The notes under the pieces: generated by a model | Seen by the model: only the letters and a program-made list of their open reading frames with translations | What the model was told of the DNA's origin: nothing | The model's database searches: none | Assembly: GCA_023390115.1 (NCBI GenBank) | Contig: JAEWDM010000009.1 | Location: 1-64,000 of the forward strand | DNA: 64,000 nucleotides | Source of the DNA: Bacillota bacterium | GTDB lineage: Bacteria; Bacillota; Clostridia; Acetivibrionales; DSM-27016 | Direction: 5' to 3' | Shown here: piece by piece, positions 25,249-33,773 of the stretch | How positions within the stretch are numbered: the first letter of the stretch is position 1 | Layout of the letters: every line of letters starts with the position of its first letter | Made by a program: the position numbers and the translations under genes

Positions 25249-27528
25249 TTGAGCAATAAGGGATTTTTGCGCAGGGCAGCGGCGTTATTTACAGCGGCCG
25301 CTCTTATGTCCACTATGATGATAAGCAATTCTTCCCGTGCGGCTTCCGCTGAGCCGCCGTTCAACTATGCAGAGGCTTTACAGAAAGCTCTTTACTTCTA
25401 TGACGCAAATAAGTGTGGCCCGGGAATAACGGGCGGGAGGCTTGAATGGAGAGGAGACTGCCACGTAGAAGACACTGAGGTACCTTTGAAACCTATGGGA
25501 GAGGAGTTTGTAGGTTTAAACCTGTCCCAGGAGGAAATAGAAAAATACAGGGAGGTTTTGGACCCTGACGGAAACGGCTCTCTTGATCTTCGCGGCGGCT
25601 TCCACGACGCAGGGGATCATGTTAAGTTCGGACTGCCCCAAAGCTATACCATTTCCACATTGGGATGGGGATTTTATGAGTTCAGGAATTCCTTTAAGCA
25701 GATTAATGAGGAAGAGCATATGATAGACATTCTCAAATGGGGGAATGATTATCTCTTACGCTCAACCTTTATGAATGACAGCGGAGAGGTGGAGGCATTC
25801 TGCTATCAGGTGGGAGAAGGAAATATAGACCATAACTGGTGGCAGCCTCCCGAGTTGAACGAAAAGTCAAAGGTGCAAAGGCCCGCGTATCTTGCGACTG
25901 CTGAAAGGCCTGCAAGCGATCAGGCGGCCGGAGCCGCAGCCTCACTTGCCATAAACTATTTGAACTTTAAGGATAAAGAGCCTCTTTATGCGGCTACATG
26001 CCTGGAAACAGCCAAGGCACTGTACGAGTTTGCTGTCAAGTACCGTGGCTGCGGCTATTCCGGAGGATTCTACAATTCCTCATATGAAGAGGATGAGCTT
26101 TCATGGGCTGCGGTATGGTTAAATATTGCAACAGGCGAAGAGTCATATATTGAGGATATCGTTTCAGTATCCGCCGATGGCATGTATACGGGATTTTTGG
26201 GCAGAATAATTTCCTCCACCGAAAACGACTGGCAGAATATATGGGTGCATTCGTGGGATACCGTTTGGGGAGGAGTTTTTGCAAAGCTTGCCCCAATAAC
26301 AAATACTGAAAGAGACTGGTATATTTTCAGATGGAATATAGAATACTGGTCGGGAATACAGCATGAAAATCCAAATGATACCACCTTCCTTGCAACCACA
26401 CCGGCCGGCTTCAGGGTTCTGAACACATGGGGCTCGGCGCGCTATAATGCGGCAGCGCAGCTTTGTGCATTGGTTTATAATAGATATCAGCCGAGAGAGG
26501 ATTTCACCGATTGGGCTAAAGATCAGATGGACTATATTCTCGGAGATAATCCAATGAAAAGGAGCTATGAGGTGGGCTATTCGGATATATCGGCCAAGCA
26601 CCCCCATCATCGTGCCGCACATGGCTCTAAGACACTCAGTATGCTTGATCCCTTAGAACACAGGCATACATTATGGGGCGCGCTGGTTGGAGGACCTGAC
26701 GGTACCGACAATCATGTGGATGAAACCACCGATTTTGTTTACAATGAGGTTGCCATAGACTATAACGCAGGATTTGTAGGAGCATTGGCAGGGATATATG
26801 AATGCTACGGACAGGGACAGGAGCCGCTTAAGGACTTCCCTCCCAAGGAAGAGGACTTTTTGGAGTACTACTCTGAGGCAAAGCTTGAGCAGGAAAATGC
26901 CGAAAGGACTCAAGTAACAATAAATATTCATAATGAGTCGGGCAAACCGCCCCATTTTGAGGATAAGCTGCAGGCAAGATATTTCTTTGATATCTCAGAA
27001 ATGATTAATGCAGGGCAATCCATAGCAGATCTTGATGTGCAGGTTATGTACGACGAGTCTAAGATTGTGGATGGAAAAGGGGTCACAATAAACGGGCCTT
27101 TTGCCTGGAATGAAGCTGAGGGGATATATTATGTAGAGCTTGACTGGACAGGAAACAGCTTCTACGGAGAAAGAGAATTCCATTTTGCACTTGTACCAAA
27201 AATGGACACATCTTGGCTTACTCATTGGGACCCTTCAAATGACTGGAGCAGAAAGGGGATTGCAGGAGAGTACGCAATCACTGAAAATATCCCGGTGTAC
27301 AGGGACGGCGTGAAAATATTCGGAAGTGAGCCGGAAGGGGAGGTCCAGTCTGAAAAGGGAGACTTGAACGGTGACGGAAAGGTTGACTCTATAGACTACT
27401 CTCTTTTAAGAAGATATATCCTTGAGCTTGATTCGGATATAAATGTTGAGGCGGCAGACTTAAACAATGACGGGAATGTCAATTCTGCCGATCTGGCTAT
27501 GCTGAAAAGGGCACTGCTTGAAATGTGA
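25249..27528 (+). CDS. GH9-CBM3c-dockerin cellulase (Cel9H type)
   Basis: TTG start at 25249 with AAGGAGG 9 bases upstream; no ATG or GTG lies in a better place. Signal peptide 1-34; GH9 38-525, with GGFHDAGDHVKFGLPQ and KHPHHRAAHGS; CBM3c about 540-695; dockerin 698-759 (DLNGDGKVDSID and DLNNDGNVNSAD). It has a long insertion near residues 70-100 (HVEDTEVPLKPMGEEF) before the Asp motif. Unlike the two genes upstream it has no Ig-like module. It is the last gene of the cellulosome operon, followed by a strong stem-loop. Confidence 0.94.
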   Translation: MSNKGFLRRAAALFTAAALMSTMMISNSSRAASAEPPFNYAEALQKALYFYDANKCGPGITGGRLEWRGDCHVEDTEVPLKPMGEEFVGLNLSQEEIEKYREVLDPDGNGSLDLRGGFHDAGDHVKFGLPQSYTISTLGWGFYEFRNSFKQINEEEHMIDILKWGNDYLLRSTFMNDSGEVEAFCYQVGEGNIDHNWWQPPELNEKSKVQRPAYLATAERPASDQAAGAAASLAINYLNFKDKEPLYAATCLETAKALYEFAVKYRGCGYSGGFYNSSYEEDELSWAAVWLNIATGEESYIEDIVSVSADGMYTGFLGRIISSTENDWQNIWVHSWDTVWGGVFAKLAPITNTERDWYIFRWNIEYWSGIQHENPNDTTFLATTPAGFRVLNTWGSARYNAAAQLCALVYNRYQPREDFTDWAKDQMDYILGDNPMKRSYEVGYSDISAKHPHHRAAHGSKTLSMLDPLEHRHTLWGALVGGPDGTDNHVDETTDFVYNEVAIDYNAGFVGALAGIYECYGQGQEPLKDFPPKEEDFLEYYSEAKLEQENAERTQVTINIHNESGKPPHFEDKLQARYFFDISEMINAGQSIADLDVQVMYDESKIVDGKGVTINGPFAWNEAEGIYYVELDWTGNSFYGEREFHFALVPKMDTSWLTHWDPSNDWSRKGIAGEYAITENIPVYRDGVKIFGSEPEGEVQSEKGDLNGDGKVDSIDYSLLRRYILELDSDINVEAADLNNDGNVNSADLAMLKRALLEM

Positions 27529-27610
27529 TATAACAAACAGAGGAAATATAACCGTACGGTTCCATAAGTCAGCTTATTGAACTGTGCTCCAAGCGGGTGC
27601 GGAAAGACAA

Positions 27611-27653
27611 CAGAGTCCCCGCAGGATTCGTGCAGAGTCCTGCGGGGACTCTG
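27611..27653 (+). terminator. Terminator of the cellulosome operon
   Basis: CAGAGTCCCCGCAGGA (27611-27626) pairs perfectly over 16 bp with 27638-27653, with an 11-base loop. The following sequence (TCATTTAAAGACTTTTG) has only a weak T tract, so it may also be an RNA-stability stem. Confidence 0.75.
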
Positions 27654-27667
27654 TCATTTAAAGACTT

Positions 27668-27697
27668 TTGTTTATTTTTATGATATTATACTATAAT
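27668..27697 (+). promoter_or_regulatory. Probable promoter of the van operon
   Basis: TTGTTT (27668-27673) and TATAAT (27692-27697) are 18 bases apart, just upstream of vanR. The TATAAT overlaps an in-frame ATG at 27696, which argues against that ATG being the vanR start. The AAGACTTT at 27661-27669 recurs upstream of vanG and might belong to a VanR site. Confidence 0.5.
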
Positions 27698-27728
27698 GAG
27701 CTTTTGTAAAAAGGGAGCTGAATATGCT

Positions 27729-28430
27729 GTGATAGCGAATATTTTAGTAGTAGATGACGAACAGTCCATTGCGGACCTGATTGAAGTATATTTAAAAAGT
27801 GAAAATTATAAAGTCCTTAAGTTCTATAACGGGCATGATGCCTTGCGGTGTATTGAGAATGAGAGCATAGATCTGGCGATACTGGATGTCATGCTTCCCG
27901 ATGTGAACGGCTTTTCAATCTGCCAGCAAATCAGAGAGAGGCATAACTTTCCCGTTATTATGCTAACTGCAAAGGACGAAGAGATCGACAAGATTACCGG
28001 GCTTACATTAGGTGCGGATGATTACATTACCAAGCCCTTTCGCCCCCTTGAAATGGTTGCGCGGGTAAAAGCACAATTACGGAGATTTACAAAATATAAT
28101 GTGGCGGCTGAGCCTGTGCAGCAAGAAAGCACCATAGCATTTTCAGGCCTGGTATTAGATAAGAACAGACATGAATGTACCTTGAACGAAAGGCCGCTTT
28201 CTCTTACTCCCATTGAGTTTTCTGTTTTGTGGGTCTTAGCGTCCAATCGTGGGCATGTGGTAAGCTCCGAAGAATTGTTCCATGAGGTATGGGGCGATAA
28301 GTATTTTACCAGCAGCAACAATACCGTAATGGTCCATATCAGGCATTTAAGGGAAAAAATGCACGACAGTGCGGAGCATCCCAAATACATTAAAACAGTA
28401 TGGGGGGTTGGGTATAAAATTGAAGGATAA
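27729..28430 (+). CDS. vanR: VanR response regulator (OmpR family)
   Basis: I choose GTG at 27729 (233 residues): AGGGAG lies 11 bases upstream and the product then begins directly with the NILVVDDEQ strand, as in other VanR proteins. The receiver domain has the acidic pocket at Asp9-Asp10 and phosphoacceptor Asp53 in LAILDVMLPD, with the conserved Lys in TKPF. The C-terminal half is an OmpR-type winged helix. It should activate the resistance genes when phosphorylated by VanS. The vanS start overlaps its end. Identification rests on the family plus the downstream vanG-vanXY-vanT genes. Confidence 0.9.
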   Translation: MIANILVVDDEQSIADLIEVYLKSENYKVLKFYNGHDALRCIENESIDLAILDVMLPDVNGFSICQQIRERHNFPVIMLTAKDEEIDKITGLTLGADDYITKPFRPLEMVARVKAQLRRFTKYNVAAEPVQQESTIAFSGLVLDKNRHECTLNERPLSLTPIEFSVLWVLASNRGHVVSSEELFHEVWGDKYFTSSNNTVMVHIRHLREKMHDSAEHPKYIKTVWGVGYKIEG

Positions 28431-29511
28431 ACAATTTCGTTCCGAATTCATGAGGAAAACTGTTTTAAAATGTGTAAGAGCGGCCATTGTGGCGTCGGTA
28501 TTATATGCAATTGCTGTTTTCGCCGTCTATTACATTGGGCATCGTATTACCTGGCAGCCAACACCCTTGTATTATTTTTTGAAAAGAGCAGAGCTTTATT
28601 CCAGCCTTTTGCTACCTGTTTTGTGGTTTGCCATACTACTAATCATCATTTATATTTATTGGAAAAAGACTGTAGGATATATTGAGGAAATTGCTGCGGC
28701 GAGCGTGGCCTTGGTCCGGCCGGATGATGAAGACATCCGATTGCCGGAGGAGCTTCGGGAAATTGAATACAGAATGAACCAAATTAAAAGAACAGCTCTG
28801 CAAAATGAAAGGGATGCGAAGGAAGCGGAACGACGCAAAAACGATCTTGTTGTAAACCTGGCGCATGATATCAGAACACCGCTTTCTTCCGTTATCGGGT
28901 ACTTAAGCCTTTTGGATGAAGCTCCGGATATGCCTGCCGGACAACGGGCCAAGTACACTGCAATCACGCTTGAAAAGGCGTTTCGTCTGGAGTATCTTAT
29001 CGAAGAATTTTTTGAAATTACCCGTTTTAATTTAAGCTCTATCGTACTGAATAAGGGTAAATTTAATCTTTCCTTTATGCTGCGGCAAATGGCGGATGAA
29101 TTTTATCCCATGCTGTCACCCCAAAACAAACAGGCTATTGTTCATGCACCGGAAAGCTTGGTCTTATGGGGAGACGCGGATAAGCTCTCCCGCGTGTTTA
29201 ATAATATTCTTAAAAATGCAATGGCGTATAGCTACGATGGCAGCGTTATCGATATAACGGCCTTTAAACAAGCACAAAGCATAGTCATTCAGTTTACAAA
29301 CAGCGGCGACCCTATCCCCCCGCAAAAGCTTGAAAGCATTTTTGAAAGGTTTTTCCGGCTGGGCTCTGCGCGATCCTCTCAAACAGGGGGAGCGGGCCTG
29401 GGCCTTGCAATTGCCAAAGAGATCATTAATGCACACGGCGGTACCATTACAGCCCAATGCAATGGAGATAAAACAACATTTTCGGTTGATCTTCCAGCCG
29501 GAGACTTATAA
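28420..29511 (+). CDS. vanS: VanS sensor histidine kinase
   Basis: I use TTG at 28420 (364 residues), preceded by a G-rich site and overlapping the vanR stop by 11 bases. A GTG at 28369 is in frame but deep inside vanR. Two membrane helices (about 20-40 and 60-80) flank a short outside loop of about 20 residues. A dimerisation domain carries His149 in LAHDIRTPLSS, and an ATPase domain has N-box NNILKNAMAYS and G boxes GGAGLGLAIA. The small extracellular part is typical of VanS types that sense cell-wall stress or glycopeptide near the membrane. Confidence 0.88.
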   Translation: MKDKQFRSEFMRKTVLKCVRAAIVASVLYAIAVFAVYYIGHRITWQPTPLYYFLKRAELYSSLLLPVLWFAILLIIIYIYWKKTVGYIEEIAAASVALVRPDDEDIRLPEELREIEYRMNQIKRTALQNERDAKEAERRKNDLVVNLAHDIRTPLSSVIGYLSLLDEAPDMPAGQRAKYTAITLEKAFRLEYLIEEFFEITRFNLSSIVLNKGKFNLSFMLRQMADEFYPMLSPQNKQAIVHAPESLVLWGDADKLSRVFNNILKNAMAYSYDGSVIDITAFKQAQSIVIQFTNSGDPIPPQKLESIFERFFRLGSARSSQTGGAGLGLAIAKEIINAHGGTITAQCNGDKTTFSVDLPAGDL

Positions 29512-29555
29512 TGTGATAAAACCGGCTTCAGTTTTAGGGAAAAAGTAAGAACTCC

Positions 29556-29620
29556 ATAAGACTTTCTTAAGATTTTGATAAGTCAAAAATCCAATATTGC
29601 CTGTCCTGCTTGGGTAAAAT
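29556..29620 (+). promoter_or_regulatory. Possible VanR-dependent promoter of vanG
   Basis: ATAAGAC (29556) and ATAAGTC (29578) are direct repeats 22 bases (two helix turns) apart, with CTTAAG between. TAAAAT at 29615-29620 could be a -10 box, but no good -35 lies 17 bases upstream, as expected for an activated promoter. The vanS-vanG gap is 154 bases. Confidence 0.4.
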
Positions 29621-29665
29621 GAAAATACCGGGCCGGGCATTTTTTTATTTGGAAAGGATGATATT

Positions 29666-30715
29666 ATGAAGAAAACGACAGTAGCCGTTTTGTTTGGCGG
29701 CTGTTCCACAGAATATGATGTTTCCTTGCAGTCAGCTTGTTCGGTGATAGAGAATCTTAGCCTGGAAAAATATAGTGTTATCTTGCTTGGAATCACCCGC
29801 CGGGGGGAATGGCTGAAATATAGCGGCGATATGAGCCGGATTCAAAACGACACATGGAGAGAGCATCCCTCCTGCGTTCCGGCTGTCATCTCGCCTGATC
29901 GCAGTACCCGCGGCATTCTTATATTGCATGGCGGCAGCATAACAACCATTTCCATTGACGTGGCTTTTCCCGTATTGCATGGAAAAAATGGTGAGGACGG
30001 CACGGTGCAGGGCCTGCTTGAGCTGGCTGGCATCCCTTGCGTCGGGTGCGGAATGCTTAGCTCGGCGCTGTGCATGGATAAAGATATGGCTCACAGGCTG
30101 GTACGCTTGGCGGGCATAAGAACACCACGCTCTATTGTTTTACATTCCTCAATATCTGATGAAGAGTTGTCGAAACGCATATCTCATTTGCAATATCCTC
30201 TGTTTGTGAAACCGGCTAATTCCGGATCATCCTTTGGAATTACCAGGGTTTTTCGCCAAAACGGGTTAACCGGTGCGGTGAGCGCCGCTTTTCAGCACGA
30301 CCGGAAGGTTGTTATAGAGGAAGCAGTCGACGGCTTTGAAGTGGGCTGTGCTGTTATTGGCGATAAAACGCTTACCCTTGGCGAAATCGATGAAATTGAA
30401 TTATCGCAGGGTTTCTTTGATTACACCGAAAAATATACGCTAAAAACCTCCAAAATCCACACTCCCGCCCGCATTGATGCCGATACTGCGGAGCGCATCA
30501 GGCAAACGGCGTCAGTAATTTACCGGGCTCTTGGCTGCCGGGGCTTTGCGCGGGTGGATTTGTTTTTAACTTCTGAAAATGAAATTGTCTTCAATGAAGT
30601 GAATACCATTCCCGGGTTTACCACTCATAGCCGCTATCCTAACATGCTCAGGGAGATAGGGATGACCTTTACGCAAATTGTAGATGAACTTATAAGGCTG
30701 GCGATGCAGCCATGA
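29666..30715 (+). CDS. vanG: D-alanine--D-serine ligase (VanG type)
   Basis: The 349-residue ATP-grasp ligase begins VAVLFGGCSTEYDVSLQSA and carries FPVLHGKNGEDGTVQGLLE, GSSFGITRV and FNEVNTIPGFTTHSRYPNM. The substrate-loop region FDYTEKYTLKTSKI closely resembles enterococcal VanG, a D-Ala-D-Ser ligase, and differs from housekeeping Ddl. The product would replace D-Ala-D-Ala in lipid II precursors and lower vancomycin affinity. Ribosome binding site GGAAAGGA. The stop overlaps the vanXY start (ATGA), indicating translational coupling. The order vanR-S-G-XY-T is the same as in the C. difficile vanG-like cluster. Confidence 0.92.
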   Translation: MKKTTVAVLFGGCSTEYDVSLQSACSVIENLSLEKYSVILLGITRRGEWLKYSGDMSRIQNDTWREHPSCVPAVISPDRSTRGILILHGGSITTISIDVAFPVLHGKNGEDGTVQGLLELAGIPCVGCGMLSSALCMDKDMAHRLVRLAGIRTPRSIVLHSSISDEELSKRISHLQYPLFVKPANSGSSFGITRVFRQNGLTGAVSAAFQHDRKVVIEEAVDGFEVGCAVIGDKTLTLGEIDEIELSQGFFDYTEKYTLKTSKIHTPARIDADTAERIRQTASVIYRALGCRGFARVDLFLTSENEIVFNEVNTIPGFTTHSRYPNMLREIGMTFTQIVDELIRLAMQP

Positions 30716-31476
30716 TAAGGTTACGGTTTGCAAAGCCAGACATTTTAAAAGGGAATTTGATTCTTGTCAATCCGTCCCATCCCATAAGGAGTGATATGCT
30801 GGAGAATTACATTGTTCCTGTGAGCCCTGATTCCTTAAATATTCTTTTGGAGCAGCAGGCGGCAAAGATGCTGTCGAAGGTTATAAGCTTTTTAGGGTGC
30901 AGGAATGAGATTGTTCCGGTAAGCGGTTACCGGAACATGCGGGAGCAGCAGCAAATCTATTCAAATTCCCTTGGGGGGCATGGAGAGGCTTTTACGCAAA
31001 AATACGTCGCCATTCCGGGGTGCAGCGAACATCAAACCGGCCTTGCAATTGATCTTGCCGGGAACAAATCTGAGATTGATTTTATCCGTCCGGATTTTCC
31101 ATATACCGGCATCTGCGGGCGCTTCCGCGAGCTTTCGGTGAAGTATGGTTTTATTGAGCGTTATCCGTCCGGGCGTGAGCATATTACATGCATAGCTCAT
31201 GAGCCGTGGCATTTCCGCTATGTGGGATATCCTCATTCGGAAATAATGAGGGAAAGATCTTTAACCCTGGAGGAATACACCGACTTCTTAAAACAGTTCG
31301 CTTATGAGGGCAGTCGCCTTTATTTTAGGAGAAATAACCGGGAATTTGAGATTTTCTTTATACCCGTTTACGATAACAGGCAGGTTACTATAGAAATTCC
31401 CGAGGGAATTCCTTATCAGGTATCAGGCAACAACGAGGACGGTGTTGTAATAACACTATGGAGGGGGCGGCTGTGA
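30712..31476 (+). CDS. vanXY: D,D-peptidase VanXY
   Basis: This is a zinc D,D-dipeptidase/D,D-carboxypeptidase of 254 residues that removes D-Ala-D-Ala precursors. Expected zinc ligands His107 and Asp114 lie in SEHQTGLAIDLAG, and His167 follows the catalytic Glu164 in HEPWHFRYVG. The PVSGYRN motif is present. There is no signal peptide or membrane anchor, so it is cytoplasmic like enterococcal VanXY. It carries about 80 residues after the WH motif, longer than VanX. It overlaps vanG by 4 bases and vanT by 4 bases. Confidence 0.9.
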   Translation: MIRLRFAKPDILKGNLILVNPSHPIRSDMLENYIVPVSPDSLNILLEQQAAKMLSKVISFLGCRNEIVPVSGYRNMREQQQIYSNSLGGHGEAFTQKYVAIPGCSEHQTGLAIDLAGNKSEIDFIRPDFPYTGICGRFRELSVKYGFIERYPSGREHITCIAHEPWHFRYVGYPHSEIMRERSLTLEEYTDFLKQFAYEGSRLYFRRNNREFEIFFIPVYDNRQVTIEIPEGIPYQVSGNNEDGVVITLWRGRL

Positions 31477-33629
31477 TAAACTCTCAAAGAAAAGAATATA
31501 CCGGAATTGATTGTTTCAGGGTTATTGCAGCTTTTCTCGTAATTGCAATTCATACTTCGCCCTTAGCCGGGCTTGGAGAAACAGCCGATTTTATTCTGAC
31601 AAGAGTGATTGCCCGTGTCGCCGTTCCTTTCTTTTTTATGGCTTCCGGATTTTTCCTGCTTTCTGATATGGAAAATGGCGGTAAGCAGCTAGGAAAATTG
31701 ATAGCCTTTATAAAAAAGACAGCCATAATTTACGGTATAGCCATGCTGTTCTATCTGCCGTTGAATGTCTATACGGGAGCTGTAAAGGAGTGGGGGTATT
31801 TACCGAGTCTCCTGAAGGACATTGCTTTTGACGGCACATTTTATCATCTGTGGTATCTCCCTGCCGCAATTATGGGAGCCTTTATAGCGTCGTTACTGCT
31901 CAAAAAGCTGAAAGCAGGACAGGCATTCATTATCAGCCTGTTTTTATATATCGTCGGTTTGTTTGGTGACAGCTATTATGGTATTTCTGAAAATGTTTCA
32001 TTTGTGAAAGCTGTCTATAGCGGCCTGTTTTCATTTTCCGACTATACACGGAATGGTATATTTTTCGCGCCTGTTTTTTTCTTACTGGGGTCCCTGCTTG
32101 CACGGCAGGTAAAAAGGATGCCGCTTAAGGCAGGACTTACCGGGCTTGCGGTATCTGTTATTCTTATGCTCGCAGAGGGCCTGCTGCTACACCGCTTCAA
32201 GCTTCAAAGGCATGACAGTATGTACTTTATGCTTTTGCCCTGTATGTTCTTCCTGTTTCAGAGCTTGCTTTTATGGAAAGGGAAAAGCCTTAAAGCTCTT
32301 CGAAACCTTTCGTTGTTAATCTACCTGGTTCATCCGGCGGTTATCGTGGCAGTCCGCGGTTTTGCCAAAGCATCAGGGCTGCAAAAGCTGCTGATTGACA
32401 ACAACAGCATTCATTTTGTGGCCGTGGCAATGAGTTCCCTTGCCGGAACCGCTGTGCTTATTATTCTCTTAAATATGAAGCGTACTTGCGGGGTTGCTTT
32501 TACCGGAGATACCGATAGAGCATGGGCCGAAATCAATATGTCGAGCCTGCGGCATAACGTAAAGGCTTTACAGCAAGCGCTTCCTGCCGGATGTGAAATC
32601 ATGGCGATTGTGAAAGCGAACGCTTACGGGCATGGCGCCATCCCAATATCGTCCTGTCTGAATGGCGTAGGAGTGAAAGCCTTTGCTGTTGCCACGATTG
32701 ACGAAGGCATCTATTTGCGTATGAAAGGGATTAAAGGTGAAATCCTGATTTTAGGCTATACACCGGCAAAAAATGCCTCGGCACTTTTTCGCTATCGCTT
32801 ATCGCAGACCGTAGCGGATATGCAGCATGCGGCAGAGCTGAACCGTTTTGGCAAACCGATACAGGTCCATATTAAAGTGGATACAGGTATGAACAGGCTT
32901 GGAGAAAGCTATCGGCATGTATCTGAAATTGCTTCTGTATTCGGCTTTGAGAATCTCAAGGTTTTAGGTATTTTTACACACCTTTGCGTGTCAGATAGTC
33001 TTGAAGAGTCCCATGCAGTTTTTACGAATAAGCAAATTAAGCACTTTTACCAGCTTTTAGACAAATTAAAAACCAGGCACATTTATATTCCTCCAATACA
33101 CATTCAAAGCAGCTATGGAGTTTTGAACTATCCGGAACTGCAATGCGGCTATGCACGAATTGGAATTGCGCTTTACGGTGTTTTAAGCACACCCGATGCG
33201 AATACCAAACGTACATTGGATTTACGGCCTGTTCTGGCCTTAAAGTCTAAAGTTGCTCTCGTTAGAGAGATTGCACCGGGAGAGAGCGTTAGCTATGGAT
33301 GTGATTTTGTCGCACAGAAAGGGATGAAAATCGCCGTTGTTTCCATTGGCTATGGGGATGGCTTTCCGCGCAGGCTTTCCACCAACGGTCATGTTTTAAT
33401 CAGGGGATGCCGGGCACAAATTATCGGCAGAATCTGCATGGATCAGCTCATAGCTGATGTCACCGATATTCCGGATATGCGAAGGGGCGATATTGTTACT
33501 CTGATTGGTATGGATGGCCGGGAAGAAATTGCAGCGGAACAGGTAGCCTTTAGCGCGGGAACAATCACCAATGAGTTGCTGAGCAGACTAAGCGATAGTC
33601 GTCTTAAAAGAGTTTTTCTTGATTTATAA
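31473..33629 (+). CDS. vanT: VanT membrane serine racemase
   Basis: I use GTG at 31473 (718 residues): GGAGGGG lies about 5 bases upstream and the GTGATAA overlap with the vanXY stop is typical coupling. An in-frame ATG at 31458 has no site. The N-terminal half (about 1-340) is an acyltransferase-3-like membrane domain with around ten helices, beginning TGIDCFRVIAAFLVI. The C-terminal half (about 345-718) is an alanine-racemase fold with PLP lysine in IVKANAYGHGA and catalytic Tyr region SYGCDF. It supplies D-Ser for the VanG ligase. It is the last gene of the operon, followed by a stem-loop. Confidence 0.92.
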   Translation: MINSQRKEYTGIDCFRVIAAFLVIAIHTSPLAGLGETADFILTRVIARVAVPFFFMASGFFLLSDMENGGKQLGKLIAFIKKTAIIYGIAMLFYLPLNVYTGAVKEWGYLPSLLKDIAFDGTFYHLWYLPAAIMGAFIASLLLKKLKAGQAFIISLFLYIVGLFGDSYYGISENVSFVKAVYSGLFSFSDYTRNGIFFAPVFFLLGSLLARQVKRMPLKAGLTGLAVSVILMLAEGLLLHRFKLQRHDSMYFMLLPCMFFLFQSLLLWKGKSLKALRNLSLLIYLVHPAVIVAVRGFAKASGLQKLLIDNNSIHFVAVAMSSLAGTAVLIILLNMKRTCGVAFTGDTDRAWAEINMSSLRHNVKALQQALPAGCEIMAIVKANAYGHGAIPISSCLNGVGVKAFAVATIDEGIYLRMKGIKGEILILGYTPAKNASALFRYRLSQTVADMQHAAELNRFGKPIQVHIKVDTGMNRLGESYRHVSEIASVFGFENLKVLGIFTHLCVSDSLEESHAVFTNKQIKHFYQLLDKLKTRHIYIPPIHIQSSYGVLNYPELQCGYARIGIALYGVLSTPDANTKRTLDLRPVLALKSKVALVREIAPGESVSYGCDFVAQKGMKIAVVSIGYGDGFPRRLSTNGHVLIRGCRAQIIGRICMDQLIADVTDIPDMRRGDIVTLIGMDGREEIAAEQVAFSAGTITNELLSRLSDSRLKRVFLDL

Positions 33630-33638
33630 ATGCTGTGT

Positions 33639-33687
33639 AAATACCAAAAGCGGCTGTTGAAACCCGCGTAAGACGCTTTTGGTATTT
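33639..33687 (+). terminator. Stem-loop after vanT
   Basis: AAATACCAAAAGCG (33639-33652) pairs perfectly with CGCTTTTGGTATTT (33674-33687) around a 21-base loop. It serves as a terminator for vanT and, because of the A and T flanks, could also stop the converging glycosyltransferase transcript. Confidence 0.7.
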
Positions 33688-33706
33688 CATGCTTTTGGTA
33701 TTTCAT
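33675..33706 (+). repeat. 16-bp perfect tandem duplication
   Basis: GCTTTTGGTATTTCAT occurs twice back to back (33675-33690 and 33691-33706). The first copy contains the right arm of the vanT stem-loop, so a second right arm is available for alternative pairing. Confidence 0.9.
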
Positions 33707-33773
33707 ATAGGTCAAGCCGGTGCAGCTTAACATTAATATATTGTGAAATAACGGTACTGGTGCGGAACAGACT

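Noticed and set aside
27696..27728. ATG at 27696 as vanR start
   Set aside because: It overlaps the TATAAT box and lacks a ribosome binding site; GTG at 27729 fits VanR proteins.
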